38,550 nucleotides of DNA from Rhizobacter sp. OV335 (GTDB lineage Bacteria > Pseudomonadota > Gammaproteobacteria > Burkholderiales > Burkholderiaceae_C). The stretch lies in assembly GCF_900142965.1 (NCBI RefSeq), contig NZ_FRCQ01000045.1:1-38550 (forward strand), in the 5' to 3' direction. How positions within the stretch are numbered: the first letter of the stretch is position 1; each line of letters starts with the position of its first letter. This document shows positions 25,886 to 37,512 of the stretch, piece by piece. Position numbers and translations under genes: made by a program. The notes under the pieces are model-generated. The model was not told the origin of the DNA and did not search any database. It worked only from the letters and a program-made list of their open reading frames with translations.

Positions 25886-26547
25886 TGCGCCACCACCTGA
25901 TCACGATCGCGCTGCTGGGCAGCACCACGCTGGGCGCACAAGCGCAGTCGACGCCGGCCGCACCGGCATCACCGGCAGCGGCCTCCGCGCCGGCGGCCCC
26001 GGCCAGCCCGGCGAAGAAGGCCCTCATCCAGCGCGTGCTGACGCTGCAGCAGCCGGCCCTCGAGAACACCGCCCGCGAGGTGGCCGAGCGCCCGGCGATG
26101 CAGCTCACGAGCGCCGCGCAGCAGTACCTGCAGCAGCGCGTGCCGCCCGACAAGCGCGACGCGATGTGGACGCAGGTGCAGGCTGCCGTGCGCAAGTACC
26201 TGGCCGAAGCGGTGCCGCTGGTCAAGGAGCGCGCGCTGACGCTGAGCCAGACCACGCTCGCCGGCATGCTCGACGAACGCTTCACCGAAGACGAACTGAA
26301 GCAGTTGGCCGCGACGCTCGAGAACCCGGCCTTCAAGAAGTTCCAGCAGGCGATGCCCGAGATCAGCGACAAGTTCGTGCAGAAGCTGGTCGCCGACGCC
26401 GGCGCCTCGGTCGACCCGAAGCTGAAGGCGCTCGACGCGAGCATCTCGACGGCGCTCGGCGTGCCGCCGGCCGGCACCGCCGCATCGGCACCGGCCTCCG
26501 GCCCGCGTGCCGCCAAACCGGCCGCGCCGAAGGCGAGCGGCAAGTAA
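25885..26547 (+). CDS. DUF2059 family exported protein
   Basis: A 220-residue protein with a signal peptide (about 1-20, ending LGAQAQS), an Ala/Pro-rich stretch (21-45), and a helical DUF2059 domain (about 100-190; LAGMLDERFTEDELKQLAATLENPAFKKFQQAMPEI). The tail (about 195-220) is again Ala/Pro-rich with Lys. Function of the family is unknown; it is frequent between gyrA and serC in Burkholderiales. Its start overlaps the gyrA stop by one base, so it depends on gyrA translation. It is followed by serC after 30 nt. Confidence 0.88.
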
Positions 26548-26577
26548 TGTCGTTCCGCTGAGTTCCCTGGTCTCTGG

Positions 26578-27693
26578 ATGAGCGCGATGCAACGCCCGTA
26601 CAACTTCTCCGCCGGCCCGGCCGCACTGCCCGAAGAGGTGCTGCGGCAAGCCGCCACCGACATGCTCGACTGGCACGGCTCGGGCATGAGCGTGATGGAG
26701 ATGAGCCACCGCGGGCGCGAGTTCGCCAGCATCTACGAGCAGGCCGAAGCCGACCTGCGCGGCCTGCTGGCCGTGCCCGCCAACTTCCGCATCCTGTTCA
26801 TGCAGGGCGGCGGCCTGGCCGAGAACGCGATCGTGCCGATGAACCTGTCGCGCGGCGGCGTGGTCGACGTGGTCGTCACCGGCGCGTGGTCGCAGAAGTC
26901 GTACAAGGAAGCGCAGCGCTATGCGCAACCGCGCATCGCCGCGAGCAACGCCGACAACCAGCACACCCGCATCCCGGCGCCCGAGACCTGGTCGCTGAGC
27001 GCCGACGCGAGCTACGTGCACGCCTGCACCAACGAGACCATCCACGGCGTCGAGCTGCACACGATTCCCGACCTGGCCGCGCTGGGCTCGAAGGCGCCGC
27101 TGGTGATCGACTGCTCGTCGCACATCCTGTCGCGCGCGATCGACTGGACGCGCGTGGGCCTGGCCTTCGCCGGCGCGCAGAAGAACGTCGGCCCGGCCGG
27201 GCTGACGCTGGTCTTCGTGCGCGACGACCTGCTCGGCCACGCGTTGCCGATCTGCCCGAGCGCGTTCGACTACAAGACCGTGGCCGACAACGGCTCGATG
27301 TACAACACGCCGCCCACCTACTCGATCTACATCGCCGGGCTGGTGTTCCAGTGGCTGAAGGCGCAGCGCGAAGGCGCGGCCGCGGGCGTCGCCGCGATGG
27401 AGCAGCGCTCGATCGCGAAGGCCGCGCTGCTGTACGGCGCCCTCGACAGCTCGGAGTTCTACCTGACCCGGGTCGACCCCGGCAGCCGCTCGCGCATGAA
27501 CGTGCCCTTCTTCCTGCGCGACGAATCGCTGAACGATGCGTTCCTGGCCGGCGCGAAGGAGCGCGGGCTGCTGCAGCTGAAGGGCCACAAGAGCGTCGGC
27601 GGCATGCGCGCCAGCCTGTACAACGCGATGCCGCTGGCCGGCGTGCAGGCGCTGGTGGCGTACATGCGAGAATTCGCGGCGCGCCATGGCTGA
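26578..27693 (+). CDS. serC: Phosphoserine aminotransferase
   Basis: A 371-residue PLP enzyme for 3-phosphohydroxypyruvate to phosphoserine in serine synthesis, and the equivalent step of pyridoxal phosphate synthesis. The N-terminus [14 protein letters not shown] is diagnostic. [12 protein letters not shown] carries the PLP lysine, Lys202, and TNETIHGVE forms part of the cofactor pocket. Length and sequence are full. ATG at 26578 or at 26587 ([10 protein letters not shown]) are both possible. It overlaps pheA by 8 nt. The serC-pheA-tyrA-aroA order is a common beta- and gammaproteobacterial arrangement. Confidence 0.97.
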   Translation: MSAMQRPYNFSAGPAALPEEVLRQAATDMLDWHGSGMSVMEMSHRGREFASIYEQAEADLRGLLAVPANFRILFMQGGGLAENAIVPMNLSRGGVVDVVVTGAWSQKSYKEAQRYAQPRIAASNADNQHTRIPAPETWSLSADASYVHACTNETIHGVELHTIPDLAALGSKAPLVIDCSSHILSRAIDWTRVGLAFAGAQKNVGPAGLTLVFVRDDLLGHALPICPSAFDYKTVADNGSMYNTPPTYSIYIAGLVFQWLKAQREGAAAGVAAMEQRSIAKAALLYGALDSSEFYLTRVDPGSRSRMNVPFFLRDESLNDAFLAGAKERGLLQLKGHKSVGGMRASLYNAMPLAGVQALVAYMREFAARHG

Positions 27694-28792
27694 CCCGACA
27701 CCCGCCCCCCACCCTGACCTGCTCGCCCTTCGCACCCAGATCGACCGCGTCGACCGAGAGCTGCTGGGCCTGCTGAACCAGCGCGCCCAGCTCGCGCTGC
27801 ACGTCGGCGAGCTGAAGAAGAAGGAAGGCTCGGTCGCGTTCCGCCCCGAGCGCGAGGCCCAGGTGATCGACGGCCTGAAGCAGACCAACCCCGGGCCGCT
27901 GGCCAGCGACAGCGTCGCGCCGATCTGGCGCGAGATCATGTCGGCCTGCCGCGCGCTCGAGACGCCCACCCGCGTCGCCTACCTCGGCCCGGCGGGCACC
28001 TTCAGCGAACTCGCGGTGCTGGGCTTCTTCGGCTCGTCGATCGTCAAGGTGCCGTGCGCCAACTTCGACGAGGTGTTCCACGCGGTCAGCGCCGGGTCGG
28101 CCGATTTCGGCGTGGTGCCGGTCGAGAACTCCACCGAAGGCGTGGTCACGCGCTCGCTCGACCTGTTCCTGACGACGCCGCTCTTCATCATCGGCGAGAC
28201 CAGCCTGTTCGTGCGGCACAACCTGCTGCGCCGCGAGAACTCGCTCGAGCACCTGAGCGCCGTCTGCGCCCACCCGCAGGCGCTGGCGCAGTGCCACGGC
28301 TGGCTCAGCAACCACCTGCCGAACGTCGAGCGCCGCCCGGTCGCGAGCAACGCCGAAGGCGCGCGCATGGCGAAAGAAGACCCGACGGTCGCCGCGATCG
28401 CGAGCGAACGCGCCGCCAGCGAGTTCGGCCTGCACATCGTCGCGCCGGCCATCCAGGACGACGCGCACAACCGCACGCGCTTCACGGTGCTCGCGCATCC
28501 GCACCAGCATCCGCAGCCCAAGGCCTCCGGCCACGATTGCACCAGCCTGATCGTCTCGGTGGCGAACAAGCCCGGCGCGGTGCACGACATGCTGGTGCCG
28601 CTGAAGCGCCATGGCGTCTCGATGACGCGTTTCGAATCCCGCCCTGCGCGGTCCGGCCAGTGGGAGTACTACTTCTACGTCGACCTGCAGGGCCACCCCG
28701 ACGAGCCCCATGTCGCGGCCGCCTTGAGCGAGCTGCGCGAGGTGTGCGCCTTCTTCAAGGTGCTCGGCACCTATCCCATCGACGTCCATTGA
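27686..28792 (+). CDS. pheA: Bifunctional chorismate mutase/prephenate dehydratase
   Basis: A 368-residue enzyme that converts chorismate to prephenate and then phenylpyruvate for phenylalanine. Chorismate mutase domain at 1-90 ([22 protein letters not shown]). Prephenate dehydratase at about 97-275, with [11 protein letters not shown] and the catalytic motif NRTRFTVLA. The C-terminal ACT domain at about 285-365 has the Phe-binding ESRP motif (RFESRP), so feedback inhibition by phenylalanine is expected. It overlaps serC and is followed by tyrA after two bases. The fused P-protein layout is normal for proteobacteria. Confidence 0.97.
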   Translation: MADPTPAPHPDLLALRTQIDRVDRELLGLLNQRAQLALHVGELKKKEGSVAFRPEREAQVIDGLKQTNPGPLASDSVAPIWREIMSACRALETPTRVAYLGPAGTFSELAVLGFFGSSIVKVPCANFDEVFHAVSAGSADFGVVPVENSTEGVVTRSLDLFLTTPLFIIGETSLFVRHNLLRRENSLEHLSAVCAHPQALAQCHGWLSNHLPNVERRPVASNAEGARMAKEDPTVAAIASERAASEFGLHIVAPAIQDDAHNRTRFTVLAHPHQHPQPKASGHDCTSLIVSVANKPGAVHDMLVPLKRHGVSMTRFESRPARSGQWEYYFYVDLQGHPDEPHVAAALSELREVCAFFKVLGTYPIDVH

Positions 28793-28794
28793 CC

Positions 28795-29679
28795 ATGTTC
28801 AACCAACTCGGCGTGATCGGTGTCGGCCTGATGGGCGGCTCGTTCGCACTCGCCCTGAAGCGGGCCGGGCTGGTCAAGCGCGTGGTCGGCTACAGCAAGT
28901 CGCCGTCCACCACCGAACGCGCCCGCAAGATGGGCGTGATCGACGTGGCCGCCGAATCGGCGCTGCTCGCGGTGTCGGGCTCCGACATCGTGCTGATGGC
29001 GGTGCCGGTGTCGGCCACCGAAGCCACCTTCAAGGCGATCCGCCACCTGGTGGAACCGCACGTGCTGTTCATGGACGTCGGCTCGACCAAGCGCGACGTG
29101 GTCGACGCCGCGCGCCGCGTGCTGAAGGAGCGCGCCAGCGCGTTCGTGCCGGCGCACCCGATCGCCGGCAAGGAAGTGGCCGGCGTCGCGCACGCCGACG
29201 CGTCGCTGTACACCGGCCGGCAGGTCATCATCACGCCGCTGCCGCAGACCTCGCCCGAGCTGATCCAGAAGGCCACCGACGTGTGGTCGGCGATCGGTGC
29301 GCAGGTCTTGCGCATGACGGCCGAGAACCACGACGCCGCGTTCGCCGCCGTCAGCCACCTGCCGCACATGCTGGCCTTCGCGTTCTTCAGCTCGGTGGCC
29401 AAGCAGCCGGCGGGCAAGGATTTCCTGTCGCTGGCCGGCCCGGGTTTCCGCGATTTCACGCGCATCGCCGCGAGCGACCCCGAGGTCTGGCGCGACATCC
29501 TGATGTCGAACCGCGAAGAGATCCTGAAGCAGTCGATGCGCTTCCGGCACACGCTGGATGCGCTCGAGCACGTCATCAAGACCGGCAATGCGGAAGCGCT
29601 CGAAGGGCTGATCCGCAACGCGTCCGAAGCGCGCTCCAGCTGGCAGATGGGCTCGGGCAAGCCCAGCTCGTCGCGCTGA
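28795..29679 (+). CDS. tyrA: Prephenate dehydrogenase
   Basis: A 294-residue NAD(P)-dependent enzyme that forms 4-hydroxyphenylpyruvate for tyrosine. GVGLMGGSFALALK is the Rossmann motif, HPIAGKE carries the substrate-binding histidine, and AVSHLPHMLAF the catalytic region. There is no chorismate mutase or ACT domain, so feedback control through ACT is not expected. ATG at 28795 is two bases after the pheA stop, which implies coupling. Cyclohexadienyl dehydrogenases are similar, so arogenate use cannot be excluded. Confidence 0.95.
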   Translation: MFNQLGVIGVGLMGGSFALALKRAGLVKRVVGYSKSPSTTERARKMGVIDVAAESALLAVSGSDIVLMAVPVSATEATFKAIRHLVEPHVLFMDVGSTKRDVVDAARRVLKERASAFVPAHPIAGKEVAGVAHADASLYTGRQVIITPLPQTSPELIQKATDVWSAIGAQVLRMTAENHDAAFAAVSHLPHMLAFAFFSSVAKQPAGKDFLSLAGPGFRDFTRIAASDPEVWRDILMSNREEILKQSMRFRHTLDALEHVIKTGNAEALEGLIRNASEARSSWQMGSGKPSSSR

Positions 29680-29738
29680 GCTCGCGTTGATTTCCTGATA
29701 CCGCGGCGCCCGGCGCCGCCCCTGGTCGCCCACTGCCG

Positions 29739-31754
29739 ATGTTCACGACACCGTTCCTCGACCTCCCGCCCCTTGCGTCCGCCGACGGCAGCGTCCGACT
29801 GCCCGGCTCGAAGAGCATCTCCAACCGTGTGCTGCTGCTGGCCGGGCTCAGCGCCGGCACCACGGTCGTGCACGACCTGCTGGATTCCGACGACACCCAG
29901 GTGATGCTGGCCGCGCTGCGCGAGCTCGGCTGCGGCGTCGAAGCCGACGGCGGCGCCTGGCGCATCACCGGGCTCGGCGGCCGGCTCGCGACGCGCGAGG
30001 CGAGCCTGTTCCTCGGCAACGCCGGCACCGCGATGCGCCCGCTGACCGCCGCGCTGGCGGTGCTGGCCGCCACGCAGAACGGCCGCTTCGAGCTGCGCGG
30101 CGTGCCGCGCATGCACGAGCGCCCGATCGGCGACCTGGTCGACGCGCTGCGCCAGCTGGGCTGCAACATCACCTCGCTCGGCGAGGAGGGCTTCCCGCCG
30201 CTGCGGCTCGCGGCCGCCGACACGCGGCTGAACACCGCACAGCCGATCCGCGTACGCGGCGACGTCTCCAGCCAGTTCCTGACCGCGCTGCTGCTCGCGC
30301 TGCCGCTGGTGTCGGCCGAGCATGCGGTGACGATCGAGGTCGACGGCGAGCTGATCTCGAAGCCCTACGTCGACATCACGCTGAACCTGCTGGCCCGCTT
30401 CGGCATCCAGGTGCAGCGCGACGGCTGGCAGCGCTTCGTCATCCCGCAGGGCAGCGCGTATCGCTCGCCGGGCAGCATCCACGTCGAGGGCGATGCGTCG
30501 TCGGCGTCGTACTTCGTCGCGCTGGGCGCGATCGCGGCCTTCGGCGGGCGAGTACTGCGCATCGAAGGCGTCGGCGACGACTCGATCCAGGGCGACCTGC
30601 GCTTCATCGACGCCGCCCGCGCGATGGGCGCCGACGTGCGCAGCGGCCCCGGCTGGCTCGAGGTGCGCCGCGGCGCCTGGCCGCTGAAGGCGATCACGCT
30701 GGACTGCAACCACATTCCCGACGCGGCGATGACGCTGGCCGTGATGGCGCTCTACGCGACCGGCACGACCCGGCTCGACAACATCGCCAGCTGGCGCGTG
30801 AAAGAGACCGACCGCATCGCCGCGATGGCGACCGAGCTGCGCAAGCTGGGCGCCGCGGTCACCGAAGGGCCCGACTTCATCGAAGTCACGCCACCGGCCA
30901 CTTGGCGCGCGGCGGCCATCCACACCTATGACGACCACCGGGTGGCGATGTGCTTCTCGCTGGCGGCGTTCAACCCCCTCGTGGGCGGCGCGGTGCCAGT
31001 GCGCATCCTCGACCCGCGCTGCGTCGCGAAGACCTTCCCCGACTACTTCGAGACGCTGTTCGCCGTCTCCCGGCCCGGCCCGGCCGGCGTGCCGGTGATC
31101 ACGATCGACGGGCCGACCGCGTCCGGCAAGGGCACGCTGGCCAGCGCGGTTGCGCAGGCACTCGGCTACCACTTCCTCGATTCGGGGGCGCTGTACCGGG
31201 CGACCGCGCTGTCGGCGCGCGACGCCGGCGTCGCCGACACCGACGAGCCCGGCCTTGCAAAGATCGCCGCCGGCCTGCAACTGGCCTTCCACGACCAGCG
31301 CATCTGGCTGGCCGGCCGCGATGTGAGCGACGACCTTCGCCAGGAGCAGGTGGGCGCGATGGCCTCCAAGGTGTCGGCTTGGCCGGCGGTGCGCCAGGCG
31401 CTCTACGAGCTGCAGCTGGCGCACCGCCGCCTGCCCGGCCTGGTGGCCGACGGGCGCGACATGGGCACGGTGATCTTCCCCGGCGCCGACCTGAAGGTCT
31501 TTGTCGTCGCGAGCGCCGCCGTGCGGGCCGAACGACGCCATAAGCAATTGATTTCTAAAGGAATTTCGACTAGTATCGATGACCTTCGAGCCGACCTTGA
31601 AGCGCGCGACGCCCGGGATCAGAACCGGGCGATTTCGCCTTTGAAGCCGGCCGAGGGCGCGAAAGTGCTCGACAACTCGGCACTGACCATCGACGAATGC
31701 GTCAAGGCAGTGCTGGATTGGTGGGCGGCTTCGCGAAACTGGCCCGCGGCCTGA
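29739..31754 (+). CDS. aroA-cmk: Fused EPSP synthase/cytidylate kinase
   Basis: A 671-residue fusion of two normally separate enzymes. Residues 1 to about 440 are EPSP synthase ([48 protein letters not shown]). Motif GNAGTAMRP is of the glyphosate-sensitive class. Residues about 450-671 are CMP kinase, with Walker [10 protein letters not shown] at about 457-465, DSGALYRA and [13 protein letters not shown]. The EPSP part lacks nothing obvious. The frame is continuous through a short RPGPAGVP linker. The stretch encoding [15 protein letters not shown] is strikingly AT-rich and holds a promoter-like sequence. Similar fusions are annotated in Burkholderiales. Confidence 0.96.
   Translation: MFTTPFLDLPPLASADGSVRLPGSKSISNRVLLLAGLSAGTTVVHDLLDSDDTQVMLAALRELGCGVEADGGAWRITGLGGRLATREASLFLGNAGTAMRPLTAALAVLAATQNGRFELRGVPRMHERPIGDLVDALRQLGCNITSLGEEGFPPLRLAAADTRLNTAQPIRVRGDVSSQFLTALLLALPLVSAEHAVTIEVDGELISKPYVDITLNLLARFGIQVQRDGWQRFVIPQGSAYRSPGSIHVEGDASSASYFVALGAIAAFGGRVLRIEGVGDDSIQGDLRFIDAARAMGADVRSGPGWLEVRRGAWPLKAITLDCNHIPDAAMTLAVMALYATGTTRLDNIASWRVKETDRIAAMATELRKLGAAVTEGPDFIEVTPPATWRAAAIHTYDDHRVAMCFSLAAFNPLVGGAVPVRILDPRCVAKTFPDYFETLFAVSRPGPAGVPVITIDGPTASGKGTLASAVAQALGYHFLDSGALYRATALSARDAGVADTDEPGLAKIAAGLQLAFHDQRIWLAGRDVSDDLRQEQVGAMASKVSAWPAVRQALYELQLAHRRLPGLVADGRDMGTVIFPGADLKVFVVASAAVRAERRHKQLISKGISTSIDDLRADLEARDARDQNRAISPLKPAEGAKVLDNSALTIDECVKAVLDWWAASRNWPAA
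31548..31576 (+). promoter_or_regulatory. Sigma70-like promoter inside cmk, probably for rpsA
   Basis: TTGATT-N17-TAGTAT (4/6 matches in each hexamer, ideal 17-bp spacing) sits in an AT-rich island inside a GC-rich reading frame. A start near 31583 would give rpsA a leader of about 260 nt. Conserved cmk residues explain part of the sequence, but not the choice of A/T-ending codons. Confidence 0.55.
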
Positions 31755-31846
31755 CCCTCCTGCACCGCTCTTGACTCAACAAGGGCCGTGCTCCCAGGCA
31801 GCGGATCTCAACCTAACCGCAACGCAAGTTGCACCCGGAAATCCAC

Positions 31847-33565
<1,719 letters not shown>

Positions 33566-33611
33566 TCCCGTCGTTCGCCCACTGACCGCACCCTGAGGAT
33601 CAACAGGACCC

Positions 33612-33944
33612 ATGACGCGTTCCGATCTCGTGACAAGGCTGGCAGAGCAGTTCAGCCAGCTGACGCATCGCGACACCGAGTTCGCCGTCAAGACCATCCT
33701 GGATGCGATGTCCGATGCGCTCGCGCGCGGGCACCGCATCGAGATCCGGGGGTTCGGCAGTTTCTCGATCAACCGCCGCCCGCCGCGGGTGGGGCGCAAT
33801 CCCCGCTCCGGCGAGCAGGTGGTGATCCCCGAGAAGCTCGTTCCGCATTTCAAACCCGGCAAGGCCTTGCGCGAAGCCGTCGACGAGCAGGTTCCGCTCG
33901 AAGACGACCAGCCGATGCCGATCACGCCGTTGACGGGCACCTGA
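33612..33944 (+). CDS. ihfB: Integration host factor subunit beta
   Basis: A 110-residue DNA-bending protein of the HU/IHF family; with IhfA it forms the heterodimer that bends specific sites. [14 protein letters not shown] at the start and [25 protein letters not shown], the beta-ribbon arm with the intercalating Pro, identify it. The C-terminus extends about 15 residues beyond the E. coli protein and is acidic and Pro-rich ([10 protein letters not shown]). Neighbours are rpsA upstream and lapA downstream after 52 nt. Confidence 0.96.
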   Translation: MTRSDLVTRLAEQFSQLTHRDTEFAVKTILDAMSDALARGHRIEIRGFGSFSINRRPPRVGRNPRSGEQVVIPEKLVPHFKPGKALREAVDEQVPLEDDQPMPITPLTGT

Positions 33945-33982
33945 GCCCGTCCCTTGCATTCGTGCGCTGCGCGCCGCCGACC

Positions 33983-33988
33983 TAGAAT
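33983..33988 (+). promoter_or_regulatory. Possible -10 hexamer giving a near-leaderless lapA transcript
   Basis: TAGAAT ends 8 nt before the lapA ATG, so transcription from it would begin at or next to the start codon. No acceptable -35 is visible at 16-18 nt (nearest TTGCAT is 23 nt upstream). The ATG has no ribosome site. Confidence 0.35.
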
Positions 33989-33996
33989 CGGCCGCC

Positions 33997-34326
33997 ATGA
34001 TGCGCATCGCCGTCTGGCTCTTCCGAGCCTTCATCTTCTTCAGCCTGTTCGCCTTCGCGTTGAACAACCAGCACGATGCCAACGTGCATTGGTTCTTCGG
34101 CCAGGAATGGCACGCCCCGATGGTGTTCGTCGTGCTGGGCGCCTTCGCGTTCGGCTGCGCCTTCGGCGTGCTCGCGATGGTGCCGAGCTGGTGGCGCAAC
34201 CGCCGCCTCGCCCAGCGCCGCCTGCGCCGCCGCGGCGATCACTCCGAGCTGGCCGACAGCGCGCTGACGCAGTCGTCCGAGCTCCCCACCCGAACCGATT
34301 CCCACCCCCCGCGCGATGGACTTTGA
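33997..34326 (+). CDS. lapA: LPS assembly protein A domain protein (LapA)
   Basis: A 109-residue inner membrane protein. Two membrane helices (about 5-25 and 43-66) flank a short loop with HWFFGQEW; the following basic segment WWRNRRLAQRRLRRRG is cytoplasmic. This is the LapA/DUF1049 family, which with LapB regulates LPS synthesis by controlling LpxC degradation. It overlaps lapB by 11 nt. The second ATG (34000) is an equal start candidate. Confidence 0.88.
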   Translation: MMRIAVWLFRAFIFFSLFAFALNNQHDANVHWFFGQEWHAPMVFVVLGAFAFGCAFGVLAMVPSWWRNRRLAQRRLRRRGDHSELADSALTQSSELPTRTDSHPPRDGL

Positions 34327-35467
34327 CTACCAGTGGTTCCTGCTCGGCCTGCCGGTCGCGTTCGCCCTCGGCTGGCTGGGCTCGCGCCTGGACCTGCGGC
34401 AATGGAAGCGCGAGCAGCGCGATTCGCCGAAGGCCTACTTCAAGGGCTTGAGCCTGCTGCTGAACGAGCAGCAGGACAAGGCGATCGATGCCTTCATCGA
34501 GGCCGTGCAGCAGGACCCGGACACCTCCGACCTGCACTTCGCGCTGGGCAACCTGTTCCGCCGCCGCGGCGAGTACGAACGCGCGGTGCGCGTGCACCAG
34601 CACCTGCTGAACCGCGCCGACCTGCCGCGTGCCGACCGGGAGCGCGCACAGCACGCGCTGGCGCAGGACTTCATGAAGGCCGGCCTGTTCGACCGCGCCG
34701 AAGAGGCCTACAAGGCGCTCGAGGGCACGGCCTTCGACACCGAGGCCCGCCTCGCGCTGCTGACGCTGCACGAGCGCTCGCGCAACTGGCGCTCGGCGGT
34801 CGAGGTGGCGCAGAAGCTCGAGCGCAGCGGCACCGGCTCGTTCGCGTCGCGCATCGCGCACTACTGGTGCGAGCTGGCCATCGATGCCGATGCGCGCCAG
34901 CAAGAGGCCGACGGCGACGATGCGCTGCGCCGCGCGCGCAGCGCGGCCCCGCAGGCCGCTCGCCCGATGGTGCTGGCCGGCCAGCGCGCCTTTGCGCGCG
35001 GCGACCATGCGCAGGTCATGCAGGCCTGGGGCGAGCTGATGACGACCCACCCGGTCGCGTTCAACCTGGTTGCCCGCGACTACGCGAACAGCGCGATCGC
35101 CGCCAACGATGCCGTCGGCGCGCTCGAGCGGCTGCGCACGCTGTACGGCCGCGCGCCGACCATGGACCTGCTGGCCGCGATCACGCTGCTCGACCCGGGC
35201 GCCGCGGTGCAACGCAGCCGCCTGCTGGCGCACCTGCAGACGCAGCCCAGCCTGTCGGTGGCTCAAGAGCTGCTGCGCGTCAGCGCCGGCGACACGCTCA
35301 GCAGCGACGAGACGCAAGGCCTGCGCGATGCCATCGGCCGTGCCGCCAAGCCGCTGCAGCGCTACCGCTGCGCCGCCTGCGGCTTCGAGGCGCAGCACTA
35401 TTTCTGGCAATGCCCGGGCTGCCTGAGCTGGGACACCTACCCGCCGCAGCGCCTGGAGGACTTGTGA
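34316..35467 (+). CDS. lapB: Lipopolysaccharide assembly protein B
   Basis: A 383-residue protein with an N-terminal membrane anchor (about 5-22, FLLGLPVAFALGWLGSRLDL). A series of TPR repeats follows from about 40 to 330 (EAVQQDPDTSDLHFALGNLFRRRGEYERAV). The C-terminal rubredoxin-like metal site has CAAC and CPGC (YRCAACGFEAQHYFWQCPGC). In E. coli LapB (YciM) brings FtsH to LpxC and lowers lipid A synthesis. It is coupled to lapA and rfaE1 (one-base overlap TGATG), so LPS control and heptose synthesis share one transcript. Confidence 0.95.
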   Translation: MDFDYQWFLLGLPVAFALGWLGSRLDLRQWKREQRDSPKAYFKGLSLLLNEQQDKAIDAFIEAVQQDPDTSDLHFALGNLFRRRGEYERAVRVHQHLLNRADLPRADRERAQHALAQDFMKAGLFDRAEEAYKALEGTAFDTEARLALLTLHERSRNWRSAVEVAQKLERSGTGSFASRIAHYWCELAIDADARQQEADGDDALRRARSAAPQAARPMVLAGQRAFARGDHAQVMQAWGELMTTHPVAFNLVARDYANSAIAANDAVGALERLRTLYGRAPTMDLLAAITLLDPGAAVQRSRLLAHLQTQPSLSVAQELLRVSAGDTLSSDETQGLRDAIGRAAKPLQRYRCAACGFEAQHYFWQCPGCLSWDTYPPQRLEDL

Positions 35468-36414
35468 TGACGGCTTCGATCGACCCCGATCGCCTGGCGC
35501 GCGCCCGCGTGCTGGTCGTCGGTGACGCGATGCTCGACCGCTACTGGTTCGGCGCCGTCGACCGCATTTCGCCCGAGGCGCCGGTGCCGGTGGTGCGCGT
35601 GACGCGCGAGGAAGAGCGCCTGGGCGGCGCCGCCAACGTCGCGCTGAACGTCAAGACGCTGGGCGCGCAGGCCACGCTGCTGACGGTGGTCGGCAACGAC
35701 GAGCCGGCGCACAAGCTGCAGCGCCTGCTCGAGCAGCAGGGCGTCGCCACGGTGCTCGGCCACGACCCGCAGCTCTACACCATCGTCAAATTGCGCGTGA
35801 TCGGCCGCTCGCAGCAGCTGATCCGCGTCGATTTCGAGAATCAGCCCGACCACGAGGTGCTGACCGCGATGCTCGGCGACTACGAGCGCGAGCTGGCCCG
35901 CCACGACGCGGTGCTGTTCTCCGACTACGGCAAGGGCGGCCTGACGCACATCCCGCGCATGATCGAGCTCGCGCGCGCCGCCGGCAAGCCGGTGCTGGTC
36001 GACCCGAAGGGCAGCGACTACAGCCGCTATGCCGGCGCCACGGTGATCACGCCGAACCGCGCCGAGCTGGCGCAGGTGATCGGCGCCTGGGGCAGCGAGG
36101 CCCAGCTGCACGAGCGGGCCCAGGCTTTGCGCAAGCAGCACCGCCTGGATGCGCTGATGCTGACCCGCTCGGAAGAAGGCATGTCGCTGTTCGACGAGGT
36201 CGACGGTGCCGACGGCCACACCCGCGTGCCGGCGCAGGCGCGCGAGGTGTTCGACGTCACCGGTGCCGGCGACACCGTCATCGCCACGCTGGCCGCGATG
36301 CTTGCGTGCGGCGTCAACCTGCGCGAGGCCATGCCGATCGCCAACCGCGCCGGCGGCATCGTCGTCGGCAAGTTCGGCACGGCCAGCGTCAGCTACGAGG
36401 AGTTGTTCGAATGA
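35467..36414 (+). CDS. rfaE1: D-glycero-beta-D-manno-heptose-7-phosphate kinase
   Basis: A 315-residue ribokinase-family kinase equivalent to the N-terminal half of E. coli HldE. It phosphorylates heptose 7-phosphate at C1 for the LPS core. [13 protein letters not shown] at the start, [14 protein letters not shown] for the sugar site and [14 protein letters not shown] near 265-280 with catalytic Asp are seen. The adenylyltransferase domain is absent, so a separate rfaE2/hldC must exist elsewhere, as usual in Burkholderiales. It overlaps lapB by one base and hldD by four (ATGA). Confidence 0.95.
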   Translation: MTASIDPDRLARARVLVVGDAMLDRYWFGAVDRISPEAPVPVVRVTREEERLGGAANVALNVKTLGAQATLLTVVGNDEPAHKLQRLLEQQGVATVLGHDPQLYTIVKLRVIGRSQQLIRVDFENQPDHEVLTAMLGDYERELARHDAVLFSDYGKGGLTHIPRMIELARAAGKPVLVDPKGSDYSRYAGATVITPNRAELAQVIGAWGSEAQLHERAQALRKQHRLDALMLTRSEEGMSLFDEVDGADGHTRVPAQAREVFDVTGAGDTVIATLAAMLACGVNLREAMPIANRAGGIVVGKFGTASVSYEELFE

Positions 36415-37403
36415 AGGTGGTTGTCACTGGCGCGGCCGGCATGATCGGCAGCAACATCGTCCACGGGCTGAACGCGCAGGGCATCGACGACGTGATCGCC
36501 GTCGACGACCTGACCGACGGCCCGAAGTACCGCAACCTGCTGGGCGCGAAGCTCAGCGACTACTTCGACAAGAGCGAGTTCTACAAGCGCTTCGCGAACG
36601 GCGATTTCGGCAAGATCGACGCGGTGCTGCACCAGGGCGCATGCTCCGACACGATGGAGCACAACGGGCGCTTCATGCTCGACACCAACTACCGCTGCAG
36701 CAAGGACCTGCTCGACGCCTGCCAGGCGCAGGGCACGCGGCTGCTGTATGCGTCGTCGGCCGCCACCTATGGCGGCAGCGACAGCTTCCGCGAAGAGCCG
36801 GCGTTCGAGCGGCCGCTGAACGTCTATGGCTATTCGAAGCTGCTGTTCGACAACGTGGTGCGCCGCATGCTGCCGCACAACCGCAGCCAGGTGGCGGGCT
36901 TCCGCTACTTCAACGTCTACGGCCCGCGCGAGCAGCACAAGGGCCGCATGGCCTCGGTGGCCTTCCACCACTTCAACCAGTTCCGCGAGACCGGCAAGGT
37001 CAAGCTGTTCGGCGAGTACGGCGGCTACGCAGCGGGCGAGCAGAACCGCGATTTCGTGTTCGTCGACGACGTGGTCGCGGTGAACCTGTGGTTCCTGCAG
37101 CACCCGGGGCAGAGCGGCGTCTTCAACCTGGGCACCGGGCGCGCGCAGCCGTTCAACGACGTGGCCGAGGCGACGGTCAACGCGTCGCGCGCGCTGAAGG
37201 GCGAGCCGGCACTGCCGCTGGCCGAGCTGGTCGCGAAAGGCTTCATCGAGTACATCGAGTTCCCGCAGGCGCTGGTCGGCAAGTACCAAAGCCATACGCA
37301 GGCTGACCTGTCGCGACTGCGTGCAACAGGTTGCGACCTTGCATTCACCGACGTGGCCGGCGGCGTGAAGCGCTACGTGGATTGGCTCGCGACGACCGCC
37401 TGA
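36411..37403 (+). CDS. hldD: ADP-L-glycero-D-manno-heptose 6-epimerase
   Basis: A 330-residue extended SDR that epimerises ADP-heptose at C6, the last step before LPS core assembly. [18 protein letters not shown] is the Rossmann motif. [12 protein letters not shown] is the family signature, [10 protein letters not shown] carries the catalytic Tyr/Lys, and [20 protein letters not shown] follows. ATG at 36411 overlaps the rfaE1 stop. A hairpin 16-31 nt after the stop lacks a T-run. It completes the lapA-lapB-rfaE1-hldD transcript. Confidence 0.97.
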   Translation: MKVVVTGAAGMIGSNIVHGLNAQGIDDVIAVDDLTDGPKYRNLLGAKLSDYFDKSEFYKRFANGDFGKIDAVLHQGACSDTMEHNGRFMLDTNYRCSKDLLDACQAQGTRLLYASSAATYGGSDSFREEPAFERPLNVYGYSKLLFDNVVRRMLPHNRSQVAGFRYFNVYGPREQHKGRMASVAFHHFNQFRETGKVKLFGEYGGYAAGEQNRDFVFVDDVVAVNLWFLQHPGQSGVFNLGTGRAQPFNDVAEATVNASRALKGEPALPLAELVAKGFIEYIEFPQALVGKYQSHTQADLSRLRATGCDLAFTDVAGGVKRYVDWLATTA

Positions 37404-37418
37404 GAAAGGTGCATCTGT

Positions 37419-37434
37419 ACCGGCCCTGGCCGGT
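37419..37434 (+). other. Short hairpin after hldD
   Basis: ACCGGCC-CT-GGCCGGT is a perfect 7-bp stem 16 nt after the hldD stop, without a U-tract. It may slow or partially end transcription before comEA, or may be a processing site. The rest of the 109-nt gap before comEA shows nothing else except its GGAGAGG ribosome site. Confidence 0.35.
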
Positions 37435-37512
37435 CAACGTCCTCTGCGAAGGGCCCGTTAGGCCGCGGAGTTGCCACCCGGCAATTCGTCAACCTTCCAG
37501 GAGAGGATCACC

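Noticed and set aside
28890-31547. Long minus-strand open frame (about 885 codons) across tyrA and aroA-cmk
   Set aside because: It is a shadow of the two real plus-strand genes, has no ribosome site or domain signature, and its sequence is low-complexity in Arg, Gln, Ala and His.
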